DNA from: Parachlamydia acanthamoebae
GTDB lineage: Bacteria; Chlamydiota; Chlamydiia; Chlamydiales; Parachlamydiaceae
Assembly: GCF_000875975.1 (NCBI RefSeq)
Contig: NZ_BAWW01000039.1
Location: 33,023-97,022, forward strand
Reading direction: 5' to 3'
DNA length: 64,000 nucleotides
Below, piece after piece: positions 52,860-62,057 of the stretch (position 1 is its first letter; every line of letters begins with the position of its first letter). Below the pieces are notes generated by a model, which was not told where the DNA came from, did not search any database, and was given only the letters and a program-made list of their open reading frames with translations. The translations under genes were made by a program, and so were the position numbers.

Positions 52860-54182
52860 CTATTTACAAAGTTGAATTTGAAAAAAATGCAAAAGCTTAA
52901 GCCATGAATCACGACTTGCTAAATCATTTTCACATGGAAATCCGCCCATTGAAAACCATAATTTTCCATGTGGATGATAGTAAACCGTTTCGGCAGGAAG
53001 ATAAGGAACGTGGATCAAATGACCTGCTAATGGATAATCCAAATGTATACGTGTAATTTGGGATTGTTTTGCCTTTAGACGATCCATGATTTTGCTCGCA
53101 AACAGTGTAGAAGGCCACATCTGATCATCTCCTCCAGAAATAAGCAACAAAGAAGCTTGTAATTTTTCCACAGGAATTTCCGCAGCAGCGTAATCCTCAG
53201 GAAATTCTTGCATCCCTTGTAAATAACTTGTAGATATTGTGAGAGGATCTTCTGGATTCTGTCCTTTTCCATAACTGAGATCGCACATGGGAACAGGTGC
53301 ATCGGGAATTAACGGCCCTCCCCGATATTGCCATGCCGGTACACGCTCGCTACTTAATCCTCCAAATACCACATAACTAGGAAGTGCAGCCACGATTGCC
53401 TGCACTTTTTCAGGAAATAAACAACCAATCAAAAGAGCAAGTTCCGCCCCCCTGGAGATGCCATAAATTCCCACACGATTTCCTAAAATATCATCTCTTT
53501 GAGATAACCATTCAAAAGCTCTTTCAAAATATTCTAAAGGGATGTTTTCAAGATTATCTGGCAATCCTTCGAGACCAAAATACCCCAAAGCAAGGACAGC
53601 AAAACCATTAGAGGCTATTAACCTAGCTCGGTTTTCACTTAGTCCCCCATTGGACCCACCTAATACGATAATGACAGGCAAAGGAGCTTGTGAGAAAGGA
53701 AGAAATAAAGAGCCTACTAAACCGTCTTCTTTAACCTCTATTTTTACCATCTCGAAAGATTGCCTCAGTCGTTGAACATTTTTGATATCCACGGTTTCCC
53801 CTTGAACGAACAATTTTAATTCAACTTCAAAATCTCCCTTTTTTTTAAAGGAAGCGAAAGGATTTAAAGTGGGTTTCATGGTCCAAAACAACCCCATTCC
53901 ATCAGCCTCTTCATAAGCTCCTTCAATAGGATTTTGTGCATTCACGTATATAATACCGGTTTCATCAGCCTCAAATGAAGCCCAAGAATTCCATTTTTCG
54001 CCTACATCATCCACGATTTCCGCTTTTATGGTTGCGTGTTGAAAAGGATCTAACTCATGCACTTCAATAGATAAAGGAACATCCATTAATGCACATGTAG
54101 GCGAAACTTCAAGTCTAGGCTTTGCAATGGCAAATTGAGAAAATAAAAAAATAAAAAAAATAGAAAGATATTTGGAGAACAT
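52860..54182 (-). CDS. Exported acyl-CoA thioesterase/BAAT-like hydrolase
   Basis: About 440 residues from the ATG at 54182, which follows GAGG by 8 bases and opens a signal peptide (MFSKYLSIFFIFLFSQFAIA). N-terminal part: an Ig-like thioester-hydrolase/BAAT N-domain (PTCALMDVPLSIEVHEL). C-terminal part: alpha/beta hydrolase of the BAAT_C type with VLGGSNGGL, nucleophile GIYGISRGAELAL (about Ser243), acid in LLISGGDDQMW and His in YPLAGHLIHVPYLP. Animal and bacterial members cleave acyl-CoA or transfer acyl groups to amino acids. A signal peptide implies a periplasmic substrate, which would not be acyl-CoA. Confidence 0.88.
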   Translation of the reverse strand: MFSKYLSIFFIFLFSQFAIAKPRLEVSPTCALMDVPLSIEVHELDPFQHATIKAEIVDDVGEKWNSWASFEADETGIIYVNAQNPIEGAYEEADGMGLFWTMKPTLNPFASFKKKGDFEVELKLFVQGETVDIKNVQRLRQSFEMVKIEVKEDGLVGSLFLPFSQAPLPVIIVLGGSNGGLSENRARLIASNGFAVLALGYFGLEGLPDNLENIPLEYFERAFEWLSQRDDILGNRVGIYGISRGAELALLIGCLFPEKVQAIVAALPSYVVFGGLSSERVPAWQYRGGPLIPDAPVPMCDLSYGKGQNPEDPLTISTSYLQGMQEFPEDYAAAEIPVEKLQASLLLISGGDDQMWPSTLFASKIMDRLKAKQSQITRIHLDYPLAGHLIHVPYLPAETVYYHPHGKLWFSMGGFPCENDLASRDSWLKLLHFFQIQLCK

Positions 54183-54236
54183 GAGACTAACCTCAAAAAA
54201 TTTCAGGAATATAGCAAAAATATGCATAAAGAATCG

Positions 54237-54760
54237 ATGACTTATCAAAGACTTTGCACTGAATATTATGACCTTAATAAACCTTCACCCCGTCAGAAAT
54301 GTTGGCCTACTATCTTGATTACGCCGTAAAAGCTGGTGGTCCCCTTTTTAGGTCCCATGTGTGGAACAGGACACTATCTCATCCCACTTTTAGAAGAGGC
54401 CAATTTTGAAAGCTTTTCAATCCATGGTTCTTATGCATGCATTTTTATTTCCACCGGTTTATTTTGCCTTTTAACGACAAAAAAAGAGACGATCCACGCT
54501 CTTTTACTTATCAAAAAAAATAATTACACAAACGATTAATCCTATTCGAGAGCAATAGAAAGAAAATTGGATAAAATCGTGATTAACACACTCTCTAAAT
54601 TTAATCCTTCTTCAGGTATTGAAATACCACTTTGCCGCTATGAGTTATGGGAAAAAAATGAGATCTCAAGGTTTTGCAATGACAAAAAAGTGGCAAGTAG
54701 CATCAGTATTTTATATGAGAGTTGCCAGTCTAAAGTCAACCTTAGCTACAAAGAAATTTT
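54237..54760 (+). pseudogene. Scrambled remnants of a class I SAM methyltransferase
   Basis: From the ATG at 54237 the frame gives TYQRLCTEYYDLNKPSPRQ; the frame then shifts to AYYLDYAVKAGGP (54305 on) and back to LGPMCGTGHYLIPLLEEANFE, a motif I with the common MCGTG form. The same frame runs on to ISTGLFCLLTTKKETIHALLLIKK (to 54539), which resembles the C-terminal end of this methyltransferase type. After a gap comes KIVINTLSKFNPSSGIEIPLCRYELWEKNEI (54567 on), which resembles the middle of such proteins. The pieces are therefore out of order. No functional protein is expected. Confidence 0.65.
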
Positions 54761-55317
54761 AAAGCCCTTGCTTCTTGTTCATCTAATGACAGGGATCCAT
54801 CAATCATTAGGTCACATTCTTTTTCTTCCGGTGCTAATAGAAAAAGAGGTCGAGACTTCAATAAATAACCTTCTAACTCATTCAAAACTCTCTGTAAATT
54901 ATCTTGAGATCGATAATCTCTCAAAAGGCGTCTAGCAAGGGCGATATCAGGAGGGGTGTCTAAGCAAATCAAGAAGTCAATATGCTGCCCTGTTGCGTGG
55001 TGACAATATCCAAGAGGGGCATCAAATAAAATGTAAGGAGTTGGAATGAGCTCTTTTTTTGTGGCAGGACAAACAATTGTTTGCCCCCGTTTGAGAACTT
55101 TTAATGTCGCGGCCAAATCATCATAAATCCAATCGTCATAATTGTGGCTTATTTCAAACCAATGCACGTAATCCTCGGGTCCTTGGGATATTTCATCGAA
55201 GTCATCCCAAAATAAGGCAGTCGCATTTAACGTTTTTGCAAGTCGTTTTGTCAAAGTTGACTTCCCCGCTCCAGATATGCCACTAATGCCAATAACAAAG
55301 GAGGGGTTTTCATTCAT
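54742..55317 (-). CDS. Uridine kinase-like P-loop kinase
   Basis: 191 residues. The Walker A motif is GISGISGAGKSTLTKRLA; then ATALFWDDFDEI (acidic substrate-site block), an Arg/Lys region, and DFLICLDTPPDIALARRLLRDYR, the lid and Arg pair typical of the uridine kinase/phosphoribulokinase group. There is no clear family closer than that; small nucleoside or panthothenate-type kinases look similar. Its 3' end overlaps the methyltransferase remnants on the other strand. Confidence 0.82.
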   Translation of the reverse strand: MNENPSFVIGISGISGAGKSTLTKRLAKTLNATALFWDDFDEISQGPEDYVHWFEISHNYDDWIYDDLAATLKVLKRGQTIVCPATKKELIPTPYILFDAPLGYCHHATGQHIDFLICLDTPPDIALARRLLRDYRSQDNLQRVLNELEGYLLKSRPLFLLAPEEKECDLMIDGSLSLDEQEARALKFLCS

Positions 55318-55396
55318 AAAAATGGAATTCGTTTAGGGTAATGAAAGGGTGAACAAGCCACCCCAGAATTTATCTCTCTATAATGTGGAATGACGA

Positions 55397-55729
55397 CTAG
55401 GAATGTGAATGCCCTATAGGTTCGTCCGAAAAACCTCTCAGGAATCTTCTTTTACTTACAGCGACACATTTTTCAAAAACATTTTTATCCTTAGCGGAAC
55501 TTACGCATTGAAGAAGATTGTGAAAGTCTCGAAACTGCAAAGATTCAAATGAGGCATACACTTTTTTTTCAAAGAAACCGGGTTTGAAAGTCAAATTCGC
55601 TTTTAAAAAAGAATTCGCGTATAAACGATATTTGATTCTTTGCCAGGTTAAAGCTTCCTTGCAGCTCATCGAATAAAATTCTTCATTCCCATCTTCAAAA
55701 TGTAGTGTTATATGGACATGGCAACTCAT
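55397..55729 (-). CDS. Small protein of unknown function
   Basis: 110 residues, not recognised. It starts SCHVHITLHFEDGNEEFYSM, then is helical and Lys/Phe-rich; no signal peptide or membrane segment. GGAGG lies 7 bases before the ATG, so translation is well supported. It ends RRFLRGFSDEPIGHSHS. It stands between the kinase and the sugar-oxidation operon, on the same strand as both. Confidence 0.65.
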   Translation of the reverse strand: MSCHVHITLHFEDGNEEFYSMSCKEALTWQRIKYRLYANSFLKANLTFKPGFFEKKVYASFESLQFRDFHNLLQCVSSAKDKNVFEKCVAVSKRRFLRGFSDEPIGHSHS

Positions 55730-55801
55730 GGTCTATCCTCCACATATTCTAAAAGCAGTTAGGATAAATAGGGAATTCAATTAAAGCAAGAGTCTCGCGC
55801 T

Positions 55802-57352
55802 TTATTTCCATCGCTCCAATAGATGATCCCCGACCCTTAGCGCATTTGCAATGGTTGTAAGAGAGGGATTCACAGCTCCGATGCTTGGGAAAAAGCTGGT
55901 ATCCACCACATATAAATTATCAAGCTCATGTGCCTTGCAGTTTACATCAAGAACGGAATTTTTAGGATCTTTTCCAAAACGACAAGTTCCCGCTTGGTGT
56001 GCGACACCTGCAATAGGGATGTCTGTTTTTAGATAAAGATTGCGAGGAACTAAATAGTCTGGGTGCATTCCAAGATGATTAAGCATGGATTTAAGTTTTT
56101 CATAAAGCTTGAGCTTGGGTATCTGATTATTCGGAGTGTAGCTAAGCCTTACATGCCCTTGTTTATCTATTGTTATCCGATTATTAGGTGTCGGCAAATC
56201 TTCAGTTGTCAACCAAAAGTCCACAGCATGCCGCGCTAAATCGTTGAGAAGGATAAGCGGCAATATAGCTGTTTCGATGGGTTTCTCGCCTCTATACATC
56301 GGACCTTGTGACTTGCCTACCATTTGAATGCTTCCCATGGGAAAGTTAAACCCTTCCATGCCAAAATAAAAGTCGTTAAGAGCCAATGTTTTTTGGAAAT
56401 AGGTAAGATTTGGCTCTCTTGAGATCGCTAAAACGGCCTGACTATTATGAAACATGTAATTGCGTCCCACTTGATCAGATCCGTTTGCTAATCCATTTGG
56501 ATGTTTGTCATTTGCGGATGAAAGCAATAGCTTAGCGGAATTCGCGGCTCCACATGACACGACAATGAGATTACCTTTAAAGCTCTCTTTTAACCCGTTT
56601 ATCTCCACAACAACTTCATTAACGGTTTTCCCTGATGCATCTGTATTTAATTTGATGACTTTAGCATTTGTTAAAAGAGTGACATTTGGGTAGGCAATCG
56701 CAGGGCGCACGCCCACTATTTCTGCATCTGCTTTCGCTTGAACAAGGCAAGGGAAACCGTCGCATGTTTGACACCGGATGCAACGACTATAAGGAGGATT
56801 TTTTTCATCGAGCATGATTGCACAGGGTGCTGGAAAAGGATGATAGCCCGCATTTTTAAGATTATCGTAGAGCTGCTGGATGCGTGGTTCATGCGAAACA
56901 GGTGAATAAGGAAATGGCGTACTTGCTGGAGGTTCTGTCGGATCAATCCCTCGCTCACCATGTACATAGTACATCTTTTCGGCTTTTCCATAATAAGGTT
57001 CTAATTCCTCATAACTAATGGGCCATGCCGGAGATATTCCATCATAATGTTGGAGTTCACCGAAATCTTCTTTTCGTAATCTGTAAAGAGCTGCGCCATA
57101 CATTTTTGTCGCACCTCCTACAAAATAATGCACTTGTGGTTGAAAAGTTTTTCCTTGATCGTCATGCCAGGTATCGGGTGAAACATAGCGATTTTTGACA
57201 AAAACGTCTTCAGCTTGCCAATTTTCAATTTCTCTTTTAAGCCAATCTCCACGCTCTAAAATCAATATCCGCTTCCCTGATTGAGCCAGATGACAAGCCA
57301 AGGTTCCCCCTCCAGCCCCACTTCCAATGATGATCACGTCATATGCATCCAT
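55802..57352 (-). CDS. GMC-family FAD oxidoreductase
   Basis: 516 residues. The FAD motif is VIIIGSGAGGGTLACHLAQ with the acidic ILILERGDW; the mid-protein LIVSCGAANSAKLLL; C-terminal catalytic His in GVAHQAGTCRFG and the second active residue in AVNPSLTTIANALR. The central CIRCQTCDGFPC cluster (4 Cys) is seen in a subgroup of membrane-linked sugar or alcohol dehydrogenases. It oxidises an alcohol or sugar hydroxyl. Last gene of a five-gene transcript with a glucosidase, SDR, MFS and lactonase, so the substrate is likely a sugar. No signal peptide is seen. Confidence 0.9.
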   Translation of the reverse strand: MDAYDVIIIGSGAGGGTLACHLAQSGKRILILERGDWLKREIENWQAEDVFVKNRYVSPDTWHDDQGKTFQPQVHYFVGGATKMYGAALYRLRKEDFGELQHYDGISPAWPISYEELEPYYGKAEKMYYVHGERGIDPTEPPASTPFPYSPVSHEPRIQQLYDNLKNAGYHPFPAPCAIMLDEKNPPYSRCIRCQTCDGFPCLVQAKADAEIVGVRPAIAYPNVTLLTNAKVIKLNTDASGKTVNEVVVEINGLKESFKGNLIVVSCGAANSAKLLLSSANDKHPNGLANGSDQVGRNYMFHNSQAVLAISREPNLTYFQKTLALNDFYFGMEGFNFPMGSIQMVGKSQGPMYRGEKPIETAILPLILLNDLARHAVDFWLTTEDLPTPNNRITIDKQGHVRLSYTPNNQIPKLKLYEKLKSMLNHLGMHPDYLVPRNLYLKTDIPIAGVAHQAGTCRFGKDPKNSVLDVNCKAHELDNLYVVDTSFFPSIGAVNPSLTTIANALRVGDHLLERWK

Positions 57353-57389
57353 AAAAACTCTCTTAATCTTTTTTTGCCATCATTCTTGC

Positions 57390-60092
57390 CTAAAGACTCC
57401 AAATCTTTTCTTCTGAAAGTTTGTCTGGAGAGATCCCTTGGGCAACAAATTTTCCATATTGATGGATAAGTTTAGCCACTAAGCTCGTCCACCCCGTTTG
57501 ATTGCTAGCCCCCAACCCTTTGCCTGAATCCCCATGAAAGTATTCATGAAACAAAATGTAATCTTTCCAGTGCGGATCGGTTTGAAATTTTTCAATATTG
57601 CCATAAACGGGTCGACGCCCATTTTGATCTTCTAGAAAAATATCAATAAGCCTCTTAGAAATATCCAAAGAGACCTCCCAAAGGTTTCGCATTTGCCCTG
57701 ATCCCGTGGGACATTCAATTTTTAAATGGTCATCGTAGTAATAATGAAATTTTTGTAAGGATTCAATCAGCAGAAAATTGAGGGGAAACCATACAGGGCC
57801 TCGCCAGTTAGAATTTCCTCCGAAGATAGGTGTGGTAGATTCTGCAGGTTCATAGTCGAGTTTGAATGCTTTCCCATTTAAAAATACGGTAAAAGGTTGA
57901 TCTTTTAATCGTTTCGAAACAGATCTAATTCCATTCGGACTTAAAAACTGCTCTTCATCTAAAACTTTTTCCAAAACGCGAGTCAGCTTAATTTGATTGG
58001 TAAAAGCAAGTAAAATGCGCTCGTGTTGCCCTCTTTTGCGCAAATCCGCGATGTTGTGAAGGCGTTCAGCCTGATTTTCCACAAACCAAACGAAACGGCG
58101 TCGGTAATTTGGGAATTTGCTTGGAACATCCGCATTATTGGTTGCCACCACAAATAAGGGAATAATGCCAGTCATGTTATCTTGGGACATGTTCACTTTT
58201 TCACCGTCCGCTTTTATCATCAGCCCATAATAAAAGCCATTTTCAGTATCCCACAAACCATCTACTTCTCCTGTCACATTGTTGATTGCATCCGCGATGC
58301 AAACAAAGTGCTCAAAAAATTTGGTGGCGATATCTTCATAAACAGGATCTTCATCCGCAAGCTCTAGAGCAATTTGAAGACAGTTTAAACAATACATCCC
58401 CATCCAGCCTGTGGCATCAGGTTGTTCCAAATATCCTCCATCAGGACATGTAAGCGAACGATCAAAAGCCCCAATGTTATCTAATCCTAAAAATCCCCCT
58501 TCAAAAATATTGCGGCCGGCTGTGTCTTTGCGATTAACCCACCAACCAAAATTCAATAATAGCTTATGAAAGATCCGCTCTAGGAAATTCCTATCTTTTC
58601 TTCCGTACATCGTACTTTCAATCTGATAGACACGCATAGCTGCCCATGCTTGTACAGGAGGGTTAACATCGGAAAATTTCCATTCATAGGCGGGTATTTG
58701 CCCATCTGGAGCCATGTACCACTCACGTGTTAACAAAAGCAATTGCTCTTTTGCAAACTCTGGATCAATCATGGCTAAAGATATGGTATGAAAGCCTAAA
58801 TCCCATGCAGCAAACCAAGGGTATTCCCATTTGTCAGGCATCGAAAAAATATCATAGGCATCTAGATAAGGCCAGTGATAATTTCTCCCTTTTAAACGCT
58901 CTTGAGGAGGTTTAGGTTGCGAGGGATCTCCCTCTAACCATTTTTTTACATTGTAGTGGTAACATTGTTTATTCCACAGCAACCCTGCAAAGGCCTGCCT
59001 TTCTACATTCCGCATATCCTTTGACAAAGGATAAGGGGTCACGCTTAAATAAAAGGCGTCTGCCTCAACTTTTCTTTGTGCGAATATTTGATCAAATTCT
59101 GCCGCAAAAGGATTTGCCAAGTTGTCTCGATTAGTTAGGCGTAATTTGATGACTTTGGTTTCTCCAGCCGTGACATCCAAACGATAACTGATCGTGGCTT
59201 TCGTTCCTTTTTCACCATTGATGCTGTTTTGCGATCCGTGAATCAGGAATTCATTCACACCATCTTTTGTGTAGGATGATTTATTGGGGATTTGAAACAA
59301 TTTTTCTTGGTTAGTTTCATTTTCTGTAAAATAAACAGCATCGGGACTATCACAATATAGCCAATAGTCTCCTAAACCAATATGAGAGGCTTTTAGAACA
59401 TGTTTTTCTTTTGTAAGCGAGATGACCGGCTTCGCGTTATTCGTATCCCATGACCATGTATTCCGAAACCATAGTGTGGGGAGTAAATACAAGACCGCAG
59501 ATTCTGGCCCTCGATTGGCAACAGTAAATTGAATTAAGAGATCTTCGGATGAAACTTTTGCATATTCCGTAAAGACGTCGAAATAACGATTATCATCGAA
59601 GATGCCCGTATCTAAAAGCTCATATTCCGGTTGTTCTCGTGTTCTTTGCTTATTTACAGAAACTAATTCATCGTAAGGAAAAGCCTTTTGTGGATATTTA
59701 TAAAGATGCTTCATGTAAGCGTGGCTGGGGAGGTTGTCTAAATAAAAATAATATTCTTTTACATCCTCTCCATGATTCCCCTCTGGACCTGAGACTCCAA
59801 ATAAACGCTCTTTCAAAATGGAATCTTGTCCATTCCATAGAGCCAAGGCAAAACAGAGCTGCTGTTTTTCATCCGAAATACCCGCTAATCCATCTTCTCC
59901 CCAACGATAAGCACGCGAGCGAGCTTGATCATGCGGCAAGTATTCCCACGCAGTTCCTTGAGGGCTATAATCTTCTCGCACAGTTCCCCATTGACGCTCA
60001 CTTAAATAGGGGCCCCATTTCCTCCATGAGGCTTGATTGAGCCGAATGTCTGACAGACGTTTACCTTCTTCTGTGGATTCAATATTCTCCAT
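57390..60092 (-). CDS. GH63-type glucosidase (MGH1-like)
   Basis: 900 residues, no signal peptide. Starts with WRKWGPYLSERQWGTVREDYSPQGTAWEYLPHDQARSRAY, the hallmark start of a bacterial glucosidase group of clan GH-G (GH63-like). The (alpha/alpha)6-barrel region has YEWKFSDVNPPVQAWAA, GGFLGLDNIGAFDRS and GNSNWRGPVWFPLNFLLIE, and the end has HGDSGKGLGASNQTGWTSLVAKL. It would hydrolyse an alpha-glucoside in the cytoplasm, releasing glucose for the dehydrogenases next to it. It starts 1 base after the SDR stop. Confidence 0.9.
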   Translation of the reverse strand: MENIESTEEGKRLSDIRLNQASWRKWGPYLSERQWGTVREDYSPQGTAWEYLPHDQARSRAYRWGEDGLAGISDEKQQLCFALALWNGQDSILKERLFGVSGPEGNHGEDVKEYYFYLDNLPSHAYMKHLYKYPQKAFPYDELVSVNKQRTREQPEYELLDTGIFDDNRYFDVFTEYAKVSSEDLLIQFTVANRGPESAVLYLLPTLWFRNTWSWDTNNAKPVISLTKEKHVLKASHIGLGDYWLYCDSPDAVYFTENETNQEKLFQIPNKSSYTKDGVNEFLIHGSQNSINGEKGTKATISYRLDVTAGETKVIKLRLTNRDNLANPFAAEFDQIFAQRKVEADAFYLSVTPYPLSKDMRNVERQAFAGLLWNKQCYHYNVKKWLEGDPSQPKPPQERLKGRNYHWPYLDAYDIFSMPDKWEYPWFAAWDLGFHTISLAMIDPEFAKEQLLLLTREWYMAPDGQIPAYEWKFSDVNPPVQAWAAMRVYQIESTMYGRKDRNFLERIFHKLLLNFGWWVNRKDTAGRNIFEGGFLGLDNIGAFDRSLTCPDGGYLEQPDATGWMGMYCLNCLQIALELADEDPVYEDIATKFFEHFVCIADAINNVTGEVDGLWDTENGFYYGLMIKADGEKVNMSQDNMTGIIPLFVVATNNADVPSKFPNYRRRFVWFVENQAERLHNIADLRKRGQHERILLAFTNQIKLTRVLEKVLDEEQFLSPNGIRSVSKRLKDQPFTVFLNGKAFKLDYEPAESTTPIFGGNSNWRGPVWFPLNFLLIESLQKFHYYYDDHLKIECPTGSGQMRNLWEVSLDISKRLIDIFLEDQNGRRPVYGNIEKFQTDPHWKDYILFHEYFHGDSGKGLGASNQTGWTSLVAKLIHQYGKFVAQGISPDKLSEEKIWSL

Positions 60093-60093
60093 T

Positions 60094-60861
60094 TTACAAT
60101 CCAGGACTTTGATGCATCAAACCACCATCCACAAATACGGTAGAGGCAGTCATATAGCTAGCCCCTTCTCCAGCAATAAAAGCGACGACTCTGGCAATCT
60201 CTTCTGGTTGAGCCATTCTACCTAAAGGAATTGTCGTATCCAGTTCTTTCATTAATGTGGCATTTTCCATCGTGGCGCGATTAATAGGAGTTGCAACTGC
60301 TCCAGGGCCAATTCCCGTCACTAAAATGTCATATTTGGCAAGCTCAAGAGCTGAGGTTCGAGTTAGCATCCGCATGCCGCCTTTCGACAGGCAATAAGGA
60401 ATATTGTTAGGCATGGGCCAATCTTCATGTACAGAAGTGATATTGATAATCCGCCCGCCCTTACCTTGCTTAATCATTTGTTTGGCTGCAATTTGGGTCC
60501 CAAAGAAAGCGCTTTTCAAATTGATCGCTAAAACTCTTTCATACTGAGCTTCGGTTGTATCCAGGATAGAGGTTCTCGTTTCGATGCCTGCATTGTTCAC
60601 CAAAATGTCTAAATGTCCAAATTGTTTAACAGCTGCGTCCACTAATGCTTGCCAATCAGACACTTTGCTTACATCTGCATCAACACCAATCACTTGATCG
60701 CCCAAGGCTTTTACCTTCTTTTCTAATTCTTCCGTCGCTTGAGGATTCACGACATAATCGATGACGATATTAGCCCCACGCTTAGCTAGCTCTAGAACAA
60801 TGCCCGCCCCTATGCCTGTGTTCCCTCCTGTAACAATGGCTACCTTTCCTTTCAAATCCAT
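60094..60861 (-). CDS. SDR-family dehydrogenase (glucose 1-dehydrogenase-like)
   Basis: 255 residues. Nucleotide motif VAIVTGGNTGIGAGIVLELA; DADVSKVSDW; NNAGIETRTS; catalytic Ser in INITSVHEDWP and Tyr-Lys in PYCLSKGGMRML; C-terminal FVDGGL. The Glu before the TS (IETRTS) and the HEDWPMPN segment are features of glucose 1-dehydrogenases. It would oxidise glucose to gluconolactone with NAD(P). The start overlaps the MFS stop as TAATG. Confidence 0.9.
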   Translation of the reverse strand: MDLKGKVAIVTGGNTGIGAGIVLELAKRGANIVIDYVVNPQATEELEKKVKALGDQVIGVDADVSKVSDWQALVDAAVKQFGHLDILVNNAGIETRTSILDTTEAQYERVLAINLKSAFFGTQIAAKQMIKQGKGGRIINITSVHEDWPMPNNIPYCLSKGGMRMLTRTSALELAKYDILVTGIGPGAVATPINRATMENATLMKELDTTIPLGRMAQPEEIARVVAFIAGEGASYMTASTVFVDGGLMHQSPGL

Positions 60862-62057
60862 TATATCTCCTTTGATAAATGATTGTTCTTTGGAGTTTCT
60901 GTGACAAAAAATGAAATAATCCCAAGAATAAAGGCGACTACCGCCCCGACTAAATACACGTCTCTTAAGCTCATATGCGTGCTATCTTCAAGTAATCCAA
61001 CTCCAAAGGCTGCGATTCCATATCCCAATAAATAAAATGAAATCACCATGCCTGGCACGGAGGAAGCAAATGCTTTCAGCTGTTGATTTCCAAAACTAAT
61101 AATAAGAGGAAGAAGGACCGAACATCCAAAACCGGTTAATCCAAATGCAGCCACAGCCCAGTATTCAGCATTTGGCGGAAGTGAGGCTATCACGATAAAT
61201 GCAAGTGTCGAAATGAAGGGAAAAGTTTGGAAAATAAGCTCTTCTCGAAAATATTTTCTGACGATTGCAAAAAATACCCTTCCAAAAGTCACCATTCCCC
61301 AAAAAGCCGTTAAAGCAATGGACTGCAATTCAAGCGAAGCATGGAGATGTGTTTTCATAAAAATAGAAAGCCAATTTCCGTTTAATGTTTCCACAATTCC
61401 ATACAACAAAGCAAAAGACGCAAAGATCCAAAAACGAATGGGGATGGGAACGGTGAGCGATTGATTTGTTGAAAAGTTAAATTTTCCTCCTGGCAAGTTT
61501 AAAGCCTGGCTGAAAATAAATCCTGTGGCTAGCAGGATAGCCAATAAAAGCGGTAATCCCCACCAAAACCCCATCGAAACAAAAAACGCATTAAAAATGG
61601 GTGCTAAAGCTGTCCCAATTCCTAAAAGAGCATTTAACATGAGAAGGATGGAATCGACTTGGGTAGGATATAGTAAAGCTGCCATCGCATTAATGGTGGG
61701 GACAACCAGTCCAAAGCCGAGCCCTAGACAACCTGTCGCACAGAGTAAGATGACATAGCTTAAAATAGAGGAGTGCACGGTAAAGGCACTTATAGCAAGC
61801 AGTATCATGGATAAGAGATTGGCTACAAGTCCACACAAAAAAACCGACTTTGATCCAAATTTTCGACAAAAAACAGGATTTAACGCGGACGCAATGATCG
61901 ACAATATAGCTTGAGGAATAAATAGGCTTCCATAGGCAGTACTGGACAGGTGAAATTGATGTGGATCAGTTAATATAGTACTTACAGCAGGAAATGCGAC
62001 CAATGCGATCCCCTGGACTAGACCAGCAAAATAAATGGCTATCGTTTCTTTACGCAT
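60861..62057 (-). CDS. MFS transporter of the sugar-oxidation operon
   Basis: 398 residues with twelve helices. It begins ETIAIYFAGLVQGIALVAFPAVSTIL, and the loop after helix 2 (NPVFCRKFGSKSV) is a weak motif A. Related to FucP/DHA-like sugar permeases by length and helix pattern, but the substrate is not certain. It overlaps the lactonase stop as TAATG and the SDR start likewise, so it probably imports the sugar or exports the acid product of the pathway. Confidence 0.85.
   Translation of the reverse strand: MRKETIAIYFAGLVQGIALVAFPAVSTILTDPHQFHLSSTAYGSLFIPQAILSIIASALNPVFCRKFGSKSVFLCGLVANLLSMILLAISAFTVHSSILSYVILLCATGCLGLGFGLVVPTINAMAALLYPTQVDSILLMLNALLGIGTALAPIFNAFFVSMGFWWGLPLLLAILLATGFIFSQALNLPGGKFNFSTNQSLTVPIPIRFWIFASFALLYGIVETLNGNWLSIFMKTHLHASLELQSIALTAFWGMVTFGRVFFAIVRKYFREELIFQTFPFISTLAFIVIASLPPNAEYWAVAAFGLTGFGCSVLLPLIISFGNQQLKAFASSVPGMVISFYLLGYGIAAFGVGLLEDSTHMSLRDVYLVGAVVAFILGIISFFVTETPKNNHLSKEI

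Noticed and set aside
54567..54935. 122-residue plus-strand gene
   Set aside because: Its first third is a methyltransferase remnant and the rest is the complement of the kinase gene, which has the clear P-loop.
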